DNA of 64,000 nt from Ophiura sarsii (taxonomy: Eukaryota; Echinodermata; Ophiuroidea; Amphilepidida; Ophiuridae). The stretch covers positions 50,569,625-50,633,624 of the forward strand of contig CM069446.1 in the NCBI GenBank assembly GCA_035610835.1, in the 5' to 3' direction. The notes under the pieces are model-generated. The model saw only the letters and a list, made by a program, of their open reading frames with translations. It searched no databases and had not been told where the DNA came from. Position 1 is the first letter of the stretch. The number at the start of each line of letters is the position of its first letter. Both the position numbers and the translations under genes were made by a program. This document shows positions 44,150 through 55,555 of this stretch, one piece after another.

Positions 44150-45713
44150 CTTGAAACTTCATTATGTGACCAGTCACATGTGCACCGCTTCAAAAGTACA
44201 TGTCACATCTCAAGAATTTGATGTGTAAGAAATCACTTTTGAGCACTACTGGGTCATTTGAACATGGGTCTAATTGTGGTAAAACATCCTTCGAAATAGG
44301 TCCCAATCTGCCACAATTCAAGAAATGGGTAAGATTTAGAATACCCTACCGTGGTTATACCTCACTTTGTAAGTGTATGGTTCATACTTTAAAAGTCCAC
44401 ATGGAAGACCGTGTAGTGGTAGGGTACATGTGTATATAAAGGAAGTTTAAAAAACGAAGGTAAACAATCTTTATATTTGGAAGTAAATTCAAACATTTTG
44501 AACAAAAGAAATCATTCGTTTGTTAGCCTAGAAAGGAAATATCTTCGTTATTGATCCTAGAAAGAAAGAAAATTGGGTAATTGATTCATAGAATCCAATT
44601 AGTGTATACTATTAGGGGTGAAATAAAAAGAGATTGCCTTTTTTCCACCCCATGTTACATAGGGTAGGAAAAAACCTTTTTTTCCCCCACCCCCTACATG
44701 TATTATATATGTTACATAGGGGTAGAAAAAAAATAATTGAATTATCCCTGGATTTTTAAACAACAGTCTATGCACACGAATGGAGCGAACAAATAAAAGG
44801 AATGGTCACGTTATACTATGCACGCCAAGTACACAGGTCTCCTTTAAAATTTGATTATTCAACAAATATTCCATCAACACAGCCGCGATCTAAATACGTT
44901 AATCAGTAAGCAAGGCCATCCATCACGAGGGATTTTGATTTGCTTTCATCGATTACACAAAGTATAATATAATCCATTGGTTTTTTTAATAAACCTTCGC
45001 TGAAATGGTGTCTCAGCGCCGACTAACACAAATAAACAAACAGAGAAATATTAGATTATCAAAATTATTAACAGTTTACGTGTAAGATGAGGGTTATAAT
45101 GGAATCATTCTATAGGAGATAATAAATTTAATCCACGGAGTAAAACCTTTCTCTCGGGAGATCTATCTCAGCTTTAGATATAAAAGTGATCAATATCTTT
45201 CTAGTCAGGTTTAGAATGCCTTGCAAGCATACATCCATTTGTGTGTACCGTGGAGAGACAAGCTACACACAGCGCCTGTATGGCAAATTGCAACCGGCGT
45301 TATTGAGGATCCACTGCGAGCAAAAAAGCAATTTATATCTGCTTCATATGTGCTATGTCTAGGCTTACTACTAGACAAAATGATGTATAAAGGGTACAAT
45401 GCTTAGCATTTTGCCTTAGACATCATGGCTTGGCTTTTTACGATAGACATTTTCACTCAAGTGGTATTGTGTTGTAGAAGTCGTACCTTAATATCAGGGA
45501 GTGGTGAAAACGTGTATGTTCAAATATTGTGATAATTAGGCCCTTAATAATTGTCCGAACCTGATCCTCCATGGCTTTCAGGAGGGACCAAAGGAAGACG
45601 TGTTTTGATCTTTTAAAAATTTGAAATTAAAGTAGCATGTAGTGCTGTTAGTGCACCGAGTATAGCCATGTCTTTGCCTTTATTGTCAGATCTGTTTGAA
45701 AGAGTCAATCACT
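44150..45713. other. Unassigned stretch with small inverted repeat
   Basis: CATGTTACATAGGG and TATGTTACATAGGGG with flanking TTTTTTCC/GGAAAAAA (44638-44730) form a local foldback. No gene recognised. Short frames near 45211-45406 on both strands lack family features. Confidence 0.45.
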
Positions 45714-45716
45714 TTA

Positions 45717-46072
45717 GACAAGTAACAAACATTTTGTGTTTCACGTCCCCGCCCGCACCGATTTTTGACGCCGCTCCAATATTGTTGTTATTGGTTATTT
45801 TCAAAAATTCTAAAAAATTCCAAAAAAAGTTCGAATAAAAATCACAAATCATACCTGTCTTTGTTGTGTGTGAGTGTGTCCATCATTTTCAGCTATATTT
45901 CAATGAAAAAGATGCGAGAAACACTCGTTGGCATAGATAGTGATACGAATATAGAAACAATTCTAGCAAAAAGCTTGTAATTTGGCTTCTGAAAAATAAC
46001 AAAAAATCTAAAAAATAACAAATAATAAGGGCCGCCCTCACTAATTTTTCATGTTATTTTTGTTACTTGGCC
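45717..46072. mobile_element. Harbinger-like MITE, family B copy 2
   Basis: GACAAGTAACAAACATTTTG (first GG mutated to GA) and TTTTTGTTACTTGGCC. TTA flanks both (45714-45716 and 46073-46075). The interior matches 21910-22292 (GTCCCCGCCCGCACCGATTT, GGGCCGCCCTCAC). Confidence 0.85.
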
Positions 46073-46381
46073 TTATTATATATACTATAGTATATTATAG
46101 TATAGTAAAATTTATGCTCAAGCACCATGCAACTTGTTATTTTTCATAGGGTTTGTGTCGTGCTATAATTTAAACCATTTCCAAAGTTAAAATATTTTCA
46201 CAATTCTGCACTCCTTTAATGGACTTGTATACTCGGTAGTGAATTGTGTTTTTTCTTGTGGAATTTTCATTTTGTATATTCAAACATTGTGAATATTGAG
46301 AAACAGCAACATTATCCTTCCACCCAATGAAATGTGGGGCTGAAGTAGTTTGAAAGATACAATTATATATTCCTTGTAATA

Positions 46382-46756
46382 GATCTGGATCCAGGGGGGC
46401 TACAGAACTGAACTGAGTGGATTTTATGACGAAAAATCGGGTCTTAGGAACCAATTTTTTTTCAAAAAAGTAGGTCTTGAGAACTGGCCTATAGTTCAAT
46501 TTTGATTTATAGCAAGAACGCAAATGTTCATTTTTTTTGGTTTTAAAACGCAAAATCTTTGAAGAATTGGGGCTTTGGAACACAAAATTTCGCAATTCTT
46601 AAATTTTCAATAAAATTGGGGTCTTAAGAACTGATGCAGGCTCAAAAGGGGGTCATAAGAGCTAGCAGCAAAGGGTGAAAAAGGGGGTCTTCAGCGCGGC
46701 ACATACCTATACCCTTTTCCAATGTCAGTGCCCCCACCCCCGGATCTGGATACTTT
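46382..46756. mobile_element. Possible inverted-repeat element (GATCTGGATCCAGGGGGG)
   Basis: The left end GATCTGGATCCAGGGGGGC is the approximate inverse of the right end CCCCCACCCCCGGATCTGG. The interior repeats GGTCTTAGGAACC, GGTCTTGAGAACTGG and GGTCTTAAGAACTG. The minus-strand open frame across it is built from these repeats and is not called. Confidence 0.45.
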
Positions 46757-46769
46757 AGGTATCGTCTTG

Positions 46770-47985
46770 TGGAAGGTTTATGATAAGGTGCAAACACTGT
46801 GAAAATTTATATAGTGCAAAAATGTTCGCCTATACACTATGAGGTACTTTAGTACGTTGCATTGGCAGGAGATACTGTCAAAGCAAATATTTTTGCGTAA
46901 AGATATTTTCGCGCATTTTGATATCATAGACATTTCGCGAATTGTTTTTTTTTGCATGAATGTTGAAAACAATATTTTCGTGTGTTATAATTTTTGTGGA
47001 AAAATGATACCACCGCGAAAATGTCAGCTTTTACAGTAGAAGGGTAGGCGCTTCCTGATCAATTGTATTTGCTTAGCTTAGATCGAGACTCATTAAATAT
47101 TTCATATGTTGTTATATTGAATTCTTGATACCTGACCTATTAAAAACTTGAATGCTGAATTGTTTTTCATTGAGCATAGTCTGCCTCTTTTATGTCTGAC
47201 AAATGCTGAAAAAATGTACTAAAATAAGTAGCAAGTGTTATACTTCAGATACATTGGTATCTTCAGTAGATAGCTATTTTAGGGAGTTTGCTCTCTTTTT
47301 AGAATCGTCATTTGTAAAATTTACAATGTGGATTAGGTATGTTAGGGAGTATATTCTTGATACAGTGGTAGATGTTATGGAAGGTTTATGATAATATGCA
47401 AGCACTGTGAAAATTGATTTAGTGCACAAATGTTCGTCTACACTATGAGGTACACTTTAGTATGTTGCATTGGCAGATAGAAGGGTAGGCGCTTCCTGAT
47501 CAATTGTATTTGCTTAGCTTAGATCAAGACTCATTAAATATTTCATATGTTGTTATATTGAACTTTTGATACCTGACCTATTAAAAACTTGAATGCTGAA
47601 TTGTTTTTCATTGAGCATACTTGCTTTTGTCTAATAAATGCTGAAAAACTAAACTAAAATATGTAGCAAGTGTTTTACACTTACAGTAAATAGCTATCTT
47701 CAGTAGATAGCTATTTTAGAGAGATAGCATTTTTGATATCTGACCTATTGAAAACCTGAATGCTGAATTGTTTTTCATTGAGCAATACTCTCCTTTGTTT
47801 AATAAATGGTGACAAATTATACTAAATTAAGTAGCAAGTGTTGTACTTAAGGTAACTTGCTATCTTCAGTAGATAGCTATTTTAGAGATTTTGCTTTATA
47901 AATCTGAATCATCATTTATAAATTTAAAAATGGGGATTAGGTATGTTTAGGGAGTATATCATTGATACAGTGGTGGATATTAATG
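46770..47985. repeat. ~0.6 kb tandem duplication, 2 copies plus partial third
   Basis: Copy 1 about 46770-47379, copy 2 about 47380-47732, copy 3 (partial) about 47733-47985. Shared blocks: GGAAGGTTTATGATAA, AGGGTAGGCGCTTCCTGATC, GAATGCTGAATTGTTTTTC, GTAGCAAGTGTT and CTATCTTCAGTAGATAGC. Copy 1 alone contains the MITE at 46875-47036. Confidence 0.9.
46875..47036. mobile_element. TA-flanked MITE with empty site in the sister repeat
   Basis: CTGTCAAAGCAAATATTTTTGC at left and GTCAGCTTTTACAG at right, TA on both sides (46873-46874 and 47037-47038). The sister copy reads GGCAGATAGAAGGGTAGG (47472-47489), with a single TA and no insert. This defines the 162-bp element and its TA duplication directly. 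Internal TTTCGCG motifs place it with the CTGTAAAA families. Confidence 0.92.
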
Positions 47986-48117
47986 ACAGAAAATAGTAGC
48001 ATAGGGTTAATAAATATATGATACTTCGAAAGAATCTGTATACATTTTTTGTTAAATAATATGTAGACTCAGACAAACTGGCGTGAATTAAATTAACAAG
48101 ACCTTAAAAATACACTG

Positions 48118-48180
48118 TCTCGAACCCAGTCCCTCTCGCATTCGTGGCGATAGAATAACCCACTAGACCACAGGGGACTG
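48118..48180 (-). repeat. tRNA-derived SINE-like head
   Basis: The minus strand reads GTCCCCTGTGGTCTAGTGGG (box A-like, tRNA-Glu-like) and, about 35 nt later, GGGTTCGAGAC (box B). The acceptor stem is poor, so this is a SINE fragment or tRNA pseudogene. Confidence 0.55.
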
Positions 48181-48339
48181 TGATTACATGGGCACCAGAT
48201 GAAGAGCACTTATGTATACCAAGCCTTTGTTGAGAGTCTCTATAACAGCCCAAATACATTTATTGTTGTGAAACTTGAGATTTTGAACAATTTACAAATA
48301 CATGATCCTATGTATATCTCTTGTAGAAATATTCAATGA

Positions 48340-49421
48340 CCAAACACAAAATGGAAAATGTTGCTATCTTCTGAAGATATCAGAGAACTGTTTGATGAGT
48401 AGCTATTTGAATGGACTAACGTCTACTTTTGTGAAATGTTTGTGTGTTATGTTTATATATGGTACAGGAACACCCTCAGGACTTTGACATACCGCAAACA
48501 TTTTTTTATTCAACAAATCAACAGATAACAAGAGAGAGGTTGAGAGAAATTAAGGACGCAAACAAAATAGAAAATGTTGCCATCTTCTGAAGATTTCAGA
48601 GAACTGTTTCAGTAGCTATTTGAATGGACTAATGTCTACTTTTGTGAAATGTGTGTGTGTTATGTTGATATATGGTACAGGAACACCCACAGGAATTTGA
48701 CATGCCACAGACATTTTTTTATTCAACAAATCAACAGATAACAAGAGAGAGGTTGAGAGAATTTAAGGACGCAAACAAAATGGAAAATGTTGCTATCTTC
48801 TGAAGATATCAGGGAACTGTTTCAGTAGCTATTTGAATGGAGTAATGCCTACTTTTGTGAAATGTTTGTGTGTTATGTGTTATGTGGCACAGGAACACCC
48901 TCAGGAATTTGACACACTGCAGACATTTTTTTTATTCAACAAATCAACAGATAGAATAGAGAGAGGTTGAGAGAAATAAAGGACGCAAACAAAATGGAAA
49001 ATGTTGCTATCTTCTGAAGATATCAGGGAACTGTTTCAGTAGCTATTTGAATGGAGTAATGCCTACTTTTGTGAAATGTTTGTGTGTTATGTGTTATGTG
49101 GCACAGGAACACCCTCAGGAATTTGACACACTGCAGACATTTTTTTTATTCAACAAATCAACAGATAGAATAGAGAGAGGTTGAGAGAAATTAAGAACGC
49201 AAACAAATGGAAAATGTTGCTATCTTCTGGAGATATCAGAGAACTGTTTCAGTAGCTATTTGAATGGACTAATGTCTACTTTTGTGAAATGTTTGTGTGT
49301 GATTTTGATATGTGGCACAGGAACACCCTCAGGAATTTGACATACTGCCGACATTTTTTTAATTCAACAAATCAACAGATAGAAAAGAGAGAGGTTGAGA
49401 GAAATTAAGAACGCAAACAAA
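48340..49421. repeat. 214-bp satellite, 5 units
   Basis: Units start near 48348, 48564, 48777, 48991 and 49204 with AAAATGGAAAATGTTGC. Each contains TATCTTCTGAAGATATCAG, TGAATGGACTAATGTCTAC, GGAACACCCTCAGGA and CAACAAATCAACAGATA. Units 3 and 4 are nearly identical. The hairpin TATCTTCTGAAGATA links it to other arrays here. Confidence 0.95.
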
Positions 49422-49425
49422 AGAT

Positions 49426-50470
49426 ATCTACCATGCCCATCACGTAACAAATACAATGCTATCAATTTACTTCTAATACATTTTGACATTTGTGTAAATC
49501 CCCTTCCCTGTATCCATGCATCGTCACACCTGTGGAAGTAACTTTACTTTACGCATTTGAAATATTTAGACACAAGATTTATGGATTTTTAAAATGCAAA
49601 TTCTGTCTTAAAATTCTTGATCGTTTTGTTTCTCTCCAATTGGTTGGTTAAAGAAAATTGTCAGATTTTGTGAATAAATCGTTCGACAAATGCAAAGGTT
49701 CTTTGCAAATTGTGAAAATACAACATTATATACAAATATCTTACTTAACTGTGTAGCTGCAAGGCAATCTTGTTTTGCATCAAGTATGCTATAAATACTG
49801 ACTGAAAACATGACGCAAGTAATTATACTCCGTTCAGTCTTGGATAGGACGTGACCCTGATGTTAATGCAACACAAACTCACTATATTATTCCAGGCAGT
49901 CATGTGGTTATAAGAGTCTACCTTCCATAGAATTGAACACAATATTTTAATGAAATATGCATTGAATTTAGCAGCTTATAAGACATAAAGGTCATATTTT
50001 TCAAGTTCACATCAAAGCTATTAGCAAACATCCTTGACCTTGGCCGCCTTCATGTTTACAGGATGAAGCATCTAATCAACCTTGATTCAGACTTCAGATT
50101 ATTGAGTACGCTCATCACTAATTTAGTGCGCTCATCACTTATTTAGTGATGGGCGTAATGCAAGATTTCAGTGGCTTGTAACATGGAGAGTCAAATGATC
50201 AATGCAGTCATGTGTTATGTTCTTGATGCAAACACTATCTTTACTAACAGTGTTGCCAGGTTGTATTACCACTAAAGGTAGCCCTATTCCATTTTAAAAA
50301 TGACTTCATTTGTTTTCTGTAGTAATTGATGTCAATGGGAAAAGATGTGGCAAAAATAAACACAATTCTCGATGACATGTTGGATCATTTCAAAATATCT
50401 AAGACTTTGGGCTACTAAATATAAGAGTAGGCTACTAAACTCAAAATATAGTCACGCTGTCACTTTTCCC
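49426..50470. other. Unassigned stretch
   Basis: Short inverted or direct repeat of CTCATCACT(A/T)ATTTAGTG at 50110-50150. No gene recognised. Confidence 0.45.
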
Positions 50471-50473
50471 TTT

Positions 50474-50848
50474 GGCGACAAAATCCCTAACCCTACAGGC
50501 AAACAGACCCTTCATGTTGAATCGGTCAGTCAGGATTTTTCCCTCTTCAAAATGCCTGTACAAAATTTTAAAATCTATATAAATATTTTGCTGCTTTTTG
50601 ACAAACCCAATTTCTTGTTTTCAATTTTTTTTATTTAAAATAAATATATGTATATACATTATGAAATTTGGACTTGATCCTGCTACATGGTTTCATATGG
50701 ACCACATAAGGTCCTCACTCGTCAGAAACTCTACACAGAATGATACCTTTTTTTGTTCGGTATTCATCTGCACATGAACATTTATTCAGCAATTTCTAAA
50801 AAAAAATTGGTCTGCCGGGTATGTAGAGCACAGGTGTTTTCCCCCGCC
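50474..50848. mobile_element. Harbinger-like family D relative
   Basis: GGCGACAAAATCCCTAACCC then TACAGGC at left; GTAGAGCACAGGTG then TTTTCCCCCGCC at right, followed by TTA (50849-50851). The left flank is TTT rather than TTA. GAATCGGTCAGTCAGG is subterminal. Confidence 0.55.
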
Positions 50849-50859
50849 TTAGCTCTCTC

Positions 50860-51625
50860 TATAACCATTGACCTGGATTTGGTTTTGCAGAAGTGATTTC
50901 ACGCTACCATAGATGAATTATCACCATGACGATGTACTCCAATAAATGTACTCCAATAAATTCAAGAATCGTGGAGTGACCTAAATAGTAAATGATATAA
51001 TATGATTCCTATGAAAAAAAGTCAGCATTTAAGCTTGGTGTAAATTAAATCAAGGTCAGTTTGGTGTATAGATACCAATTAATGTTGATATATTGGTATG
51101 TATTTTATTTGGCCAAGACTCTGTTCTTTCAATTATGATTTGTTTACAGATCTGTTACTTTTCATAGTCTGCAAAATCTTAAATGGTACATTTTAATCCT
51201 AGATTACCCCCTCCCCCCAAAAAAAAGAATATATATACAAAATAATAATAATAAAATAAAATAATAAAACCAAAAAGAAAAATTACAAATTTTCTTCACA
51301 AAAGCCATGCATGCTACAATACGCAAGGCAAGATTGGATTGCTAAAACAGTTTTTCATTAATTAAAAATTGATTTATAGCCATTATTTGTACAGCTGAAA
51401 CCAAGATAGTAGGGTTTAGATATTAATTTATTCAAAATATCAAAAATAGTTGATGTACATGCAAAGAATTTATGGAGGGTGAATCAAGACTACAGCTTTC
51501 TAAAGTTTCAAATCGGGTTTTTTGGATCCCTGTTTGATGATCCAGAATGTTTAGTGATGGCGTATGACATCTCAAAAGTATTTATTTATGACATAGCTAG
51601 TTAAAAATATTTTATGAGTCTTTTG
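50860..51625. other. Unassigned AT-rich stretch
   Basis: A-rich simple sequence at 51222-51290. No gene recognised. Confidence 0.45.
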
Positions 51626-51628
51626 TAA

Positions 51629-51828
51629 CTGTAAAACTACATAATTTTGCAGATACTTTATTTCGCAAATTATAATTACTGCCATTTTTTGAGGGCATTT
51701 AGTTTCGTAAATCTGGACATTTTACTGTTACTTTCAATGCAAAAATTCATGGGTATTTAATTTTGCGAATCCACCCCCTCGCTAGATTCACGAAATTAAA
51801 TCCCTCACAAAATTAAGTGGTTTTACAG
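51629..51828. mobile_element. TA-type MITE (TTTCGCGGATAC subfamily)
   Basis: CTGTAAAACTACATAATTTT at left and TTAAGTGGTTTTACAG at right, TA following. Colinear with 26441-26647 (GATACTTTATTTCGCAAAT, TACTTTCAATGCAAAA). Confidence 0.8.
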
Positions 51829-51838
51829 TATTCCATAA

Positions 51839-52187
51839 GGCCAACAAAAAAAAAATGTTTGGTTGCCCTCCAGAGAAAAAAAAATTGTGGGTCGGTAGGT
51901 AGGTAGGTTTTTTCCCCCTTCTTTCCCCCCTATACCGGGCTTCGACAAAAAGCGCAATTTATACATGGAATGTATAAACGCAATATTTGAGACTTACATT
52001 TGATAAATTGGACTTCAAAACATTTCATAGAATTTATTTCTACATCTTTGGGACAAAATATGTCTAAAATTATGAAATATTTGGAGTTAAAAAATATTAC
52101 CCCCACCCAAAAAAACACCTGTGACCCGTTTTTTTTCGTTTTTTTTCGGTCGGTCGCGGAGGGCAACCAAACATTTTTTTTTGTGCC
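51839..52187. mobile_element. Harbinger-like MITE, family C copy 3 (decayed)
   Basis: GGCCAACAAAAAAAAAATG then TTTGGTTGCCCTC; GAGGGCAACCAAAC then a mutated right end (TTTGTGCCC). TAA precedes the left end. GTGGGTCGGTAGG and TTTCGGTCGGTCGCGG are subterminal. It begins just 10 bp from the preceding MITE. Confidence 0.75.
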
Positions 52188-52189
52188 CA

Positions 52190-52949
52190 ACTTGTGTGAC
52201 AATTTAATTTTACAGAGTCATAAAACAATACAGGCTTCCCCACTGCCTTACACCATATAATTATGTTACATAACATGACAATGCAAGCAGAGGTATCTTT
52301 ATATCGCTGCGTGCATGACAGTAATTGATGCTCTGTTCACTAATTTATTGATCTTCTGAACTAAATCTTCTATACCAATAAGCCAAGTAAAAGTATTGAG
52401 TTGTTTTGTATGATTGTAATGAAAATAGAGTGGTTTTTTCTTCTTTTAATAGTTTTCCTGGCCAATTTCAGAATTCCTGATTTAGTTTTTAAACACAATT
52501 ACTAAGCAACCAACCATGCCTGTAAATTGATCTCTTGTAATTTGTGCGGGGAAAGGGGCATTTGGCGTAATTTTTGGGGCCGAAAAGGAAACAATGGCTA
52601 TTTTACTAAAATGTGTGTTTTTCCCTGTCCTCTACTCTGCAAGGATTGACACCCCGGGTGGGCACTTATTGGATATGAGTTCACGGGATGTGTCGTCAAA
52701 TAGGGTCCCATTTTTCACCCATCTAGTAAATGAATGACCCCCCCCCAGGCAGAAAATTATATCTACCATTTTATTGTATCTTTTTTCTCTTCATTTTTTA
52801 TCAATCAAATGTATCATCTTTCTGCTTTGATATTATGTCCATTTATTTCATGTGATCTATGATCTTGTATCGTTTCTTTCCATACATCAATAATTTAAAA
52901 GAATGGCTCCATGCATCTCATCATTCACTAGTAGCTCAAGCTACGACCA

Positions 52950-52951
<2 letters not shown>
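52190..52951. other. Unassigned stretch
   Basis: CCCGGGTGGGCACTTATTGG and GGGTCCCATTTTTCACCC (52653-52722) look like a repeat fragment but no partner exists in the window. No gene recognised. Confidence 0.4.

Positions 52952-52991
<40 letters not shown>
52952..52991. repeat. Poly(G) tract, 40 nt
   Basis: The longest homopolymer in the window, uninterrupted. Length accuracy depends on the assembly. Confidence 0.9.
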
Positions 52992-52993
<2 letters not shown>

Positions 52994-53054
52994 CTGACCC
53001 ACTCTTTGGGGGTGTTTTACCTGGAAAAATGGCTGATGTGACTGAGCATTTTAA

Positions 53055-53178
53055 ACGATCCCATGTTTAGGGTTTTCCAGCACAAATCATACCCCAAGTT
53101 TAGGGATTTTGTCAAAAAAAGCGAACCATTTGGGCGGCACATATTTATATACGCAAGTACCCCCGGGTTTGCTTCAAC
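53055..53178. repeat. Dispersed repeat (CCCCATTATTAGGG type), copy 2
   Basis: CCATGTTTAGGGTTTTCCAG, CACAAATCATACCCCAA and GGGCGGCACATAT match 6745-6905. Confidence 0.65.
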
Positions 53179-53706
53179 GGGATCAGTAACATCCAAATTA
53201 TCCAAACTGAATGGAAACTAGCATAAAGCGTACATTCAAACAGCTTTCTATTTTGATACCTAGCCTTTTTCATGCATATTATTTATCTCGGTATGCACCG
53301 AACACCGTCGTCATCCCGGAGCACACACACACACACTTAATAGCCTGGCAACGGCATCGTGTCATTTAGTCGTGCGTGACAATCCATGCATTATCAGCTG
53401 ACTCGGGAGGCAGTGCATATACTGGCAGTGTAATTCAGTTTAAAGCATTGTGTACGATTGTGGAAACTTGAGTCGAAATCATGGACAAACTCGTCTTTCC
53501 ATTGTGAAGGTCATTACAGGTGGAAGCAATTATATGAGATGTACTAGCAGGTACTAGCGGGTGGCTTTTCCCCAAAGGTTTTTTATTTCGCTGATTTTGC
53601 TCACAAGCGAAATGTTGCATACTATTGTGCATTGAGAAAAGACTGCAAATGCAAATTGAACCGATTGTGTAATGCTCCTTTTGCTTTAACTCAAGAAAAT
53701 ATCCTT
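53179..53706. other. Unassigned stretch
   Basis: Short (CA)n at 53322-53336. No gene recognised. Confidence 0.45.
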
Positions 53707-54310
53707 ATTCAAAATGCACTACTTGTACTGTCAGTACTTTGCAGCATTAAAATATCCCTTCAATTTCAGCGCCGACGGAAACGTTAATATAGATGTCGGA
53801 ATTTTAGCTTGCGGTGGTATTACATTACTCCAGGCTTTGTATATATATACGAAACTGAATAATTATGGACGATATGTCATGCTGCTATCAGGGGCAGATA
53901 TCACTGTGTGATTTATAGTTATTTTTGCATTTCAAGGGTTCACATTGATTCATACAACACTATATTTACCTGGTAATTGTTTATCAGATGCATGTCCAAT
54001 ATAGCTCGCAGTGATCTTAGTACATGTATTTGGAATAGATTAGAGTAGACCATGTACACTTTGCTATCAGGGGAAGATAGCAATATATGCGCTATATTAT
54101 AGATGACTGATTTCGGGAGAGAAGAGTGTTATAAAAAATATATTACAGCCAACATTGTTCACAGTATTTCGCTGATATGTTGGCTTATTATAGCTTGCAG
54201 TGTTTTTACACTTCTAGAGTTTGTACATGTACTTGAAAAGATAGACTGGCCCGTATGCAATTTGCTGGTGCTATCAGGGGTTGATGGCATCGTATGATGT
54301 ACCATAGATA
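53707..54310. repeat. Degenerate ~200-bp repeats with CTATCAGGGG hairpin
   Basis: Three diverged units share TAGCTTGCGGTGG/TAGCTCGCAGTG/TAGCTTGCAGTG, a TGTATATATATACG/TGTACATGTACTTG block and GCTATCAGGGGNAGATA(T/G)C or GCTATCAGGGGTTGATGGC. Short frames through them are not conserved. Confidence 0.55.
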
Positions 54311-54319
54311 TGTATTCTT

Positions 54320-55436
54320 TTCAAGGGGGTATGTTTTTTACAGAACATTCATGAGAATTATGATCGTGCATATAACACAACATTTATGCACTATAGCCTG
54401 AATCGGCCTTTGATCGTTAGAGCATCGCTCGATTATTACCTACAATCACTGAAATGGGCTTCAATGTCACGTATGTGGGCGGAGTAGAGCAGACTTGCAT
54501 GATGGAGCACTTAGCAATAATGTATTGTTTACCATTCATTTGTAACAATACCTAGAAATACATCCCTCCCCTAGAGCACCGCATTTTCACGGCATCAAAT
54601 ATTTTGAGAGCAATCAGGTAGTCAAAAAACATCTCCAGAGGAACTCACATTTTTCAGGATGAATTTTTGCCCCCAAGAATTTATATAATTTGGCGAAAGA
54701 TGACATCTTGCTCATCCTTAACAGTCAAAAATGTGTGAATTAAAATATAGAAAAAATTAATTTATTTCATGCGTCCTTGAGTGATTAATCAATTCGAGTT
54801 TTAATGTGTGTATTTTTGAAGGTAATATAGTAGTACATTCACCTGATTAATCACTAGTCATATAGAGTACAGGCCGTACCATCGATATACACTCAGAAAA
54901 TGACACGGTCGACGCACCCCTCACAAGTACAAAACTCTTTCACAATTCAATAGAAGATAGTATACCTGAACTATCCACAGTAGTCGGCAAAATTAAAAGA
55001 TGTCCATAAAGTGGAAATATCCGTTAAATGTTTCATCGCGATGCAGCCGAAAGGTGCAGAATTTGGCAGTCTGGGCGTCATGTAATATACCCCGCCAGTT
55101 GGGACTGGCTGCTAACTGCCTAAATCTAGAGCAACATGATACCTCGTTCCGAGTCCTAAAATGACGTTTTTGAAGTTCAGCTACGTTTGTTTTGGTCCGA
55201 TTATTATTTATGAAAGAAAATAAATCATTTTGGGTGTAGTTTTATTATGTTTTTTACCAAATGTGACTGCGCATTTCTCACGGATTCTGTTTACTAGTGT
55301 TACAACAGCTACGAAATAAAGCACCGAGTCTGAGACAGTCCACGTCGCCGATTTACTTTTAGCGGGGATAGGGCGTTCGAAATTCAAGCCAGTATTTCTT
55401 GATATTAAAATAGTGGCAGGTTGAGATATTTTTACC
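54320..55436. other. Unassigned stretch
   Basis: No gene or repeat recognised. Confidence 0.4.
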
Positions 55437-55545
55437 GGGGGGGGGGGGGGGGGGTAAATAGCCAACATTTTCGCGAAAATAGACCCATTGTAAAAAGTGG
55501 CCCCATTATTAGGGATTTTCCAGCACAAATCATACCCCATTGTTT
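55437..55545. repeat. Poly(G) plus dispersed repeat copy 3
   Basis: An 18-nt poly(G) (55437-55454) precedes GCGAAAATAGACCCATTG, CCCCATTATTAGGGATTTTC and CAGCACAAATCATACCCC, as in 6745-6905. Confidence 0.75.
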
Positions 55546-55555
55546 AGAAGTATTG

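Noticed and set aside
46170..46595. 141-codon minus-strand frame
   Set aside because: Built over degenerate GGTCTTAGGAACC repeats in a possible transposon; no family features.
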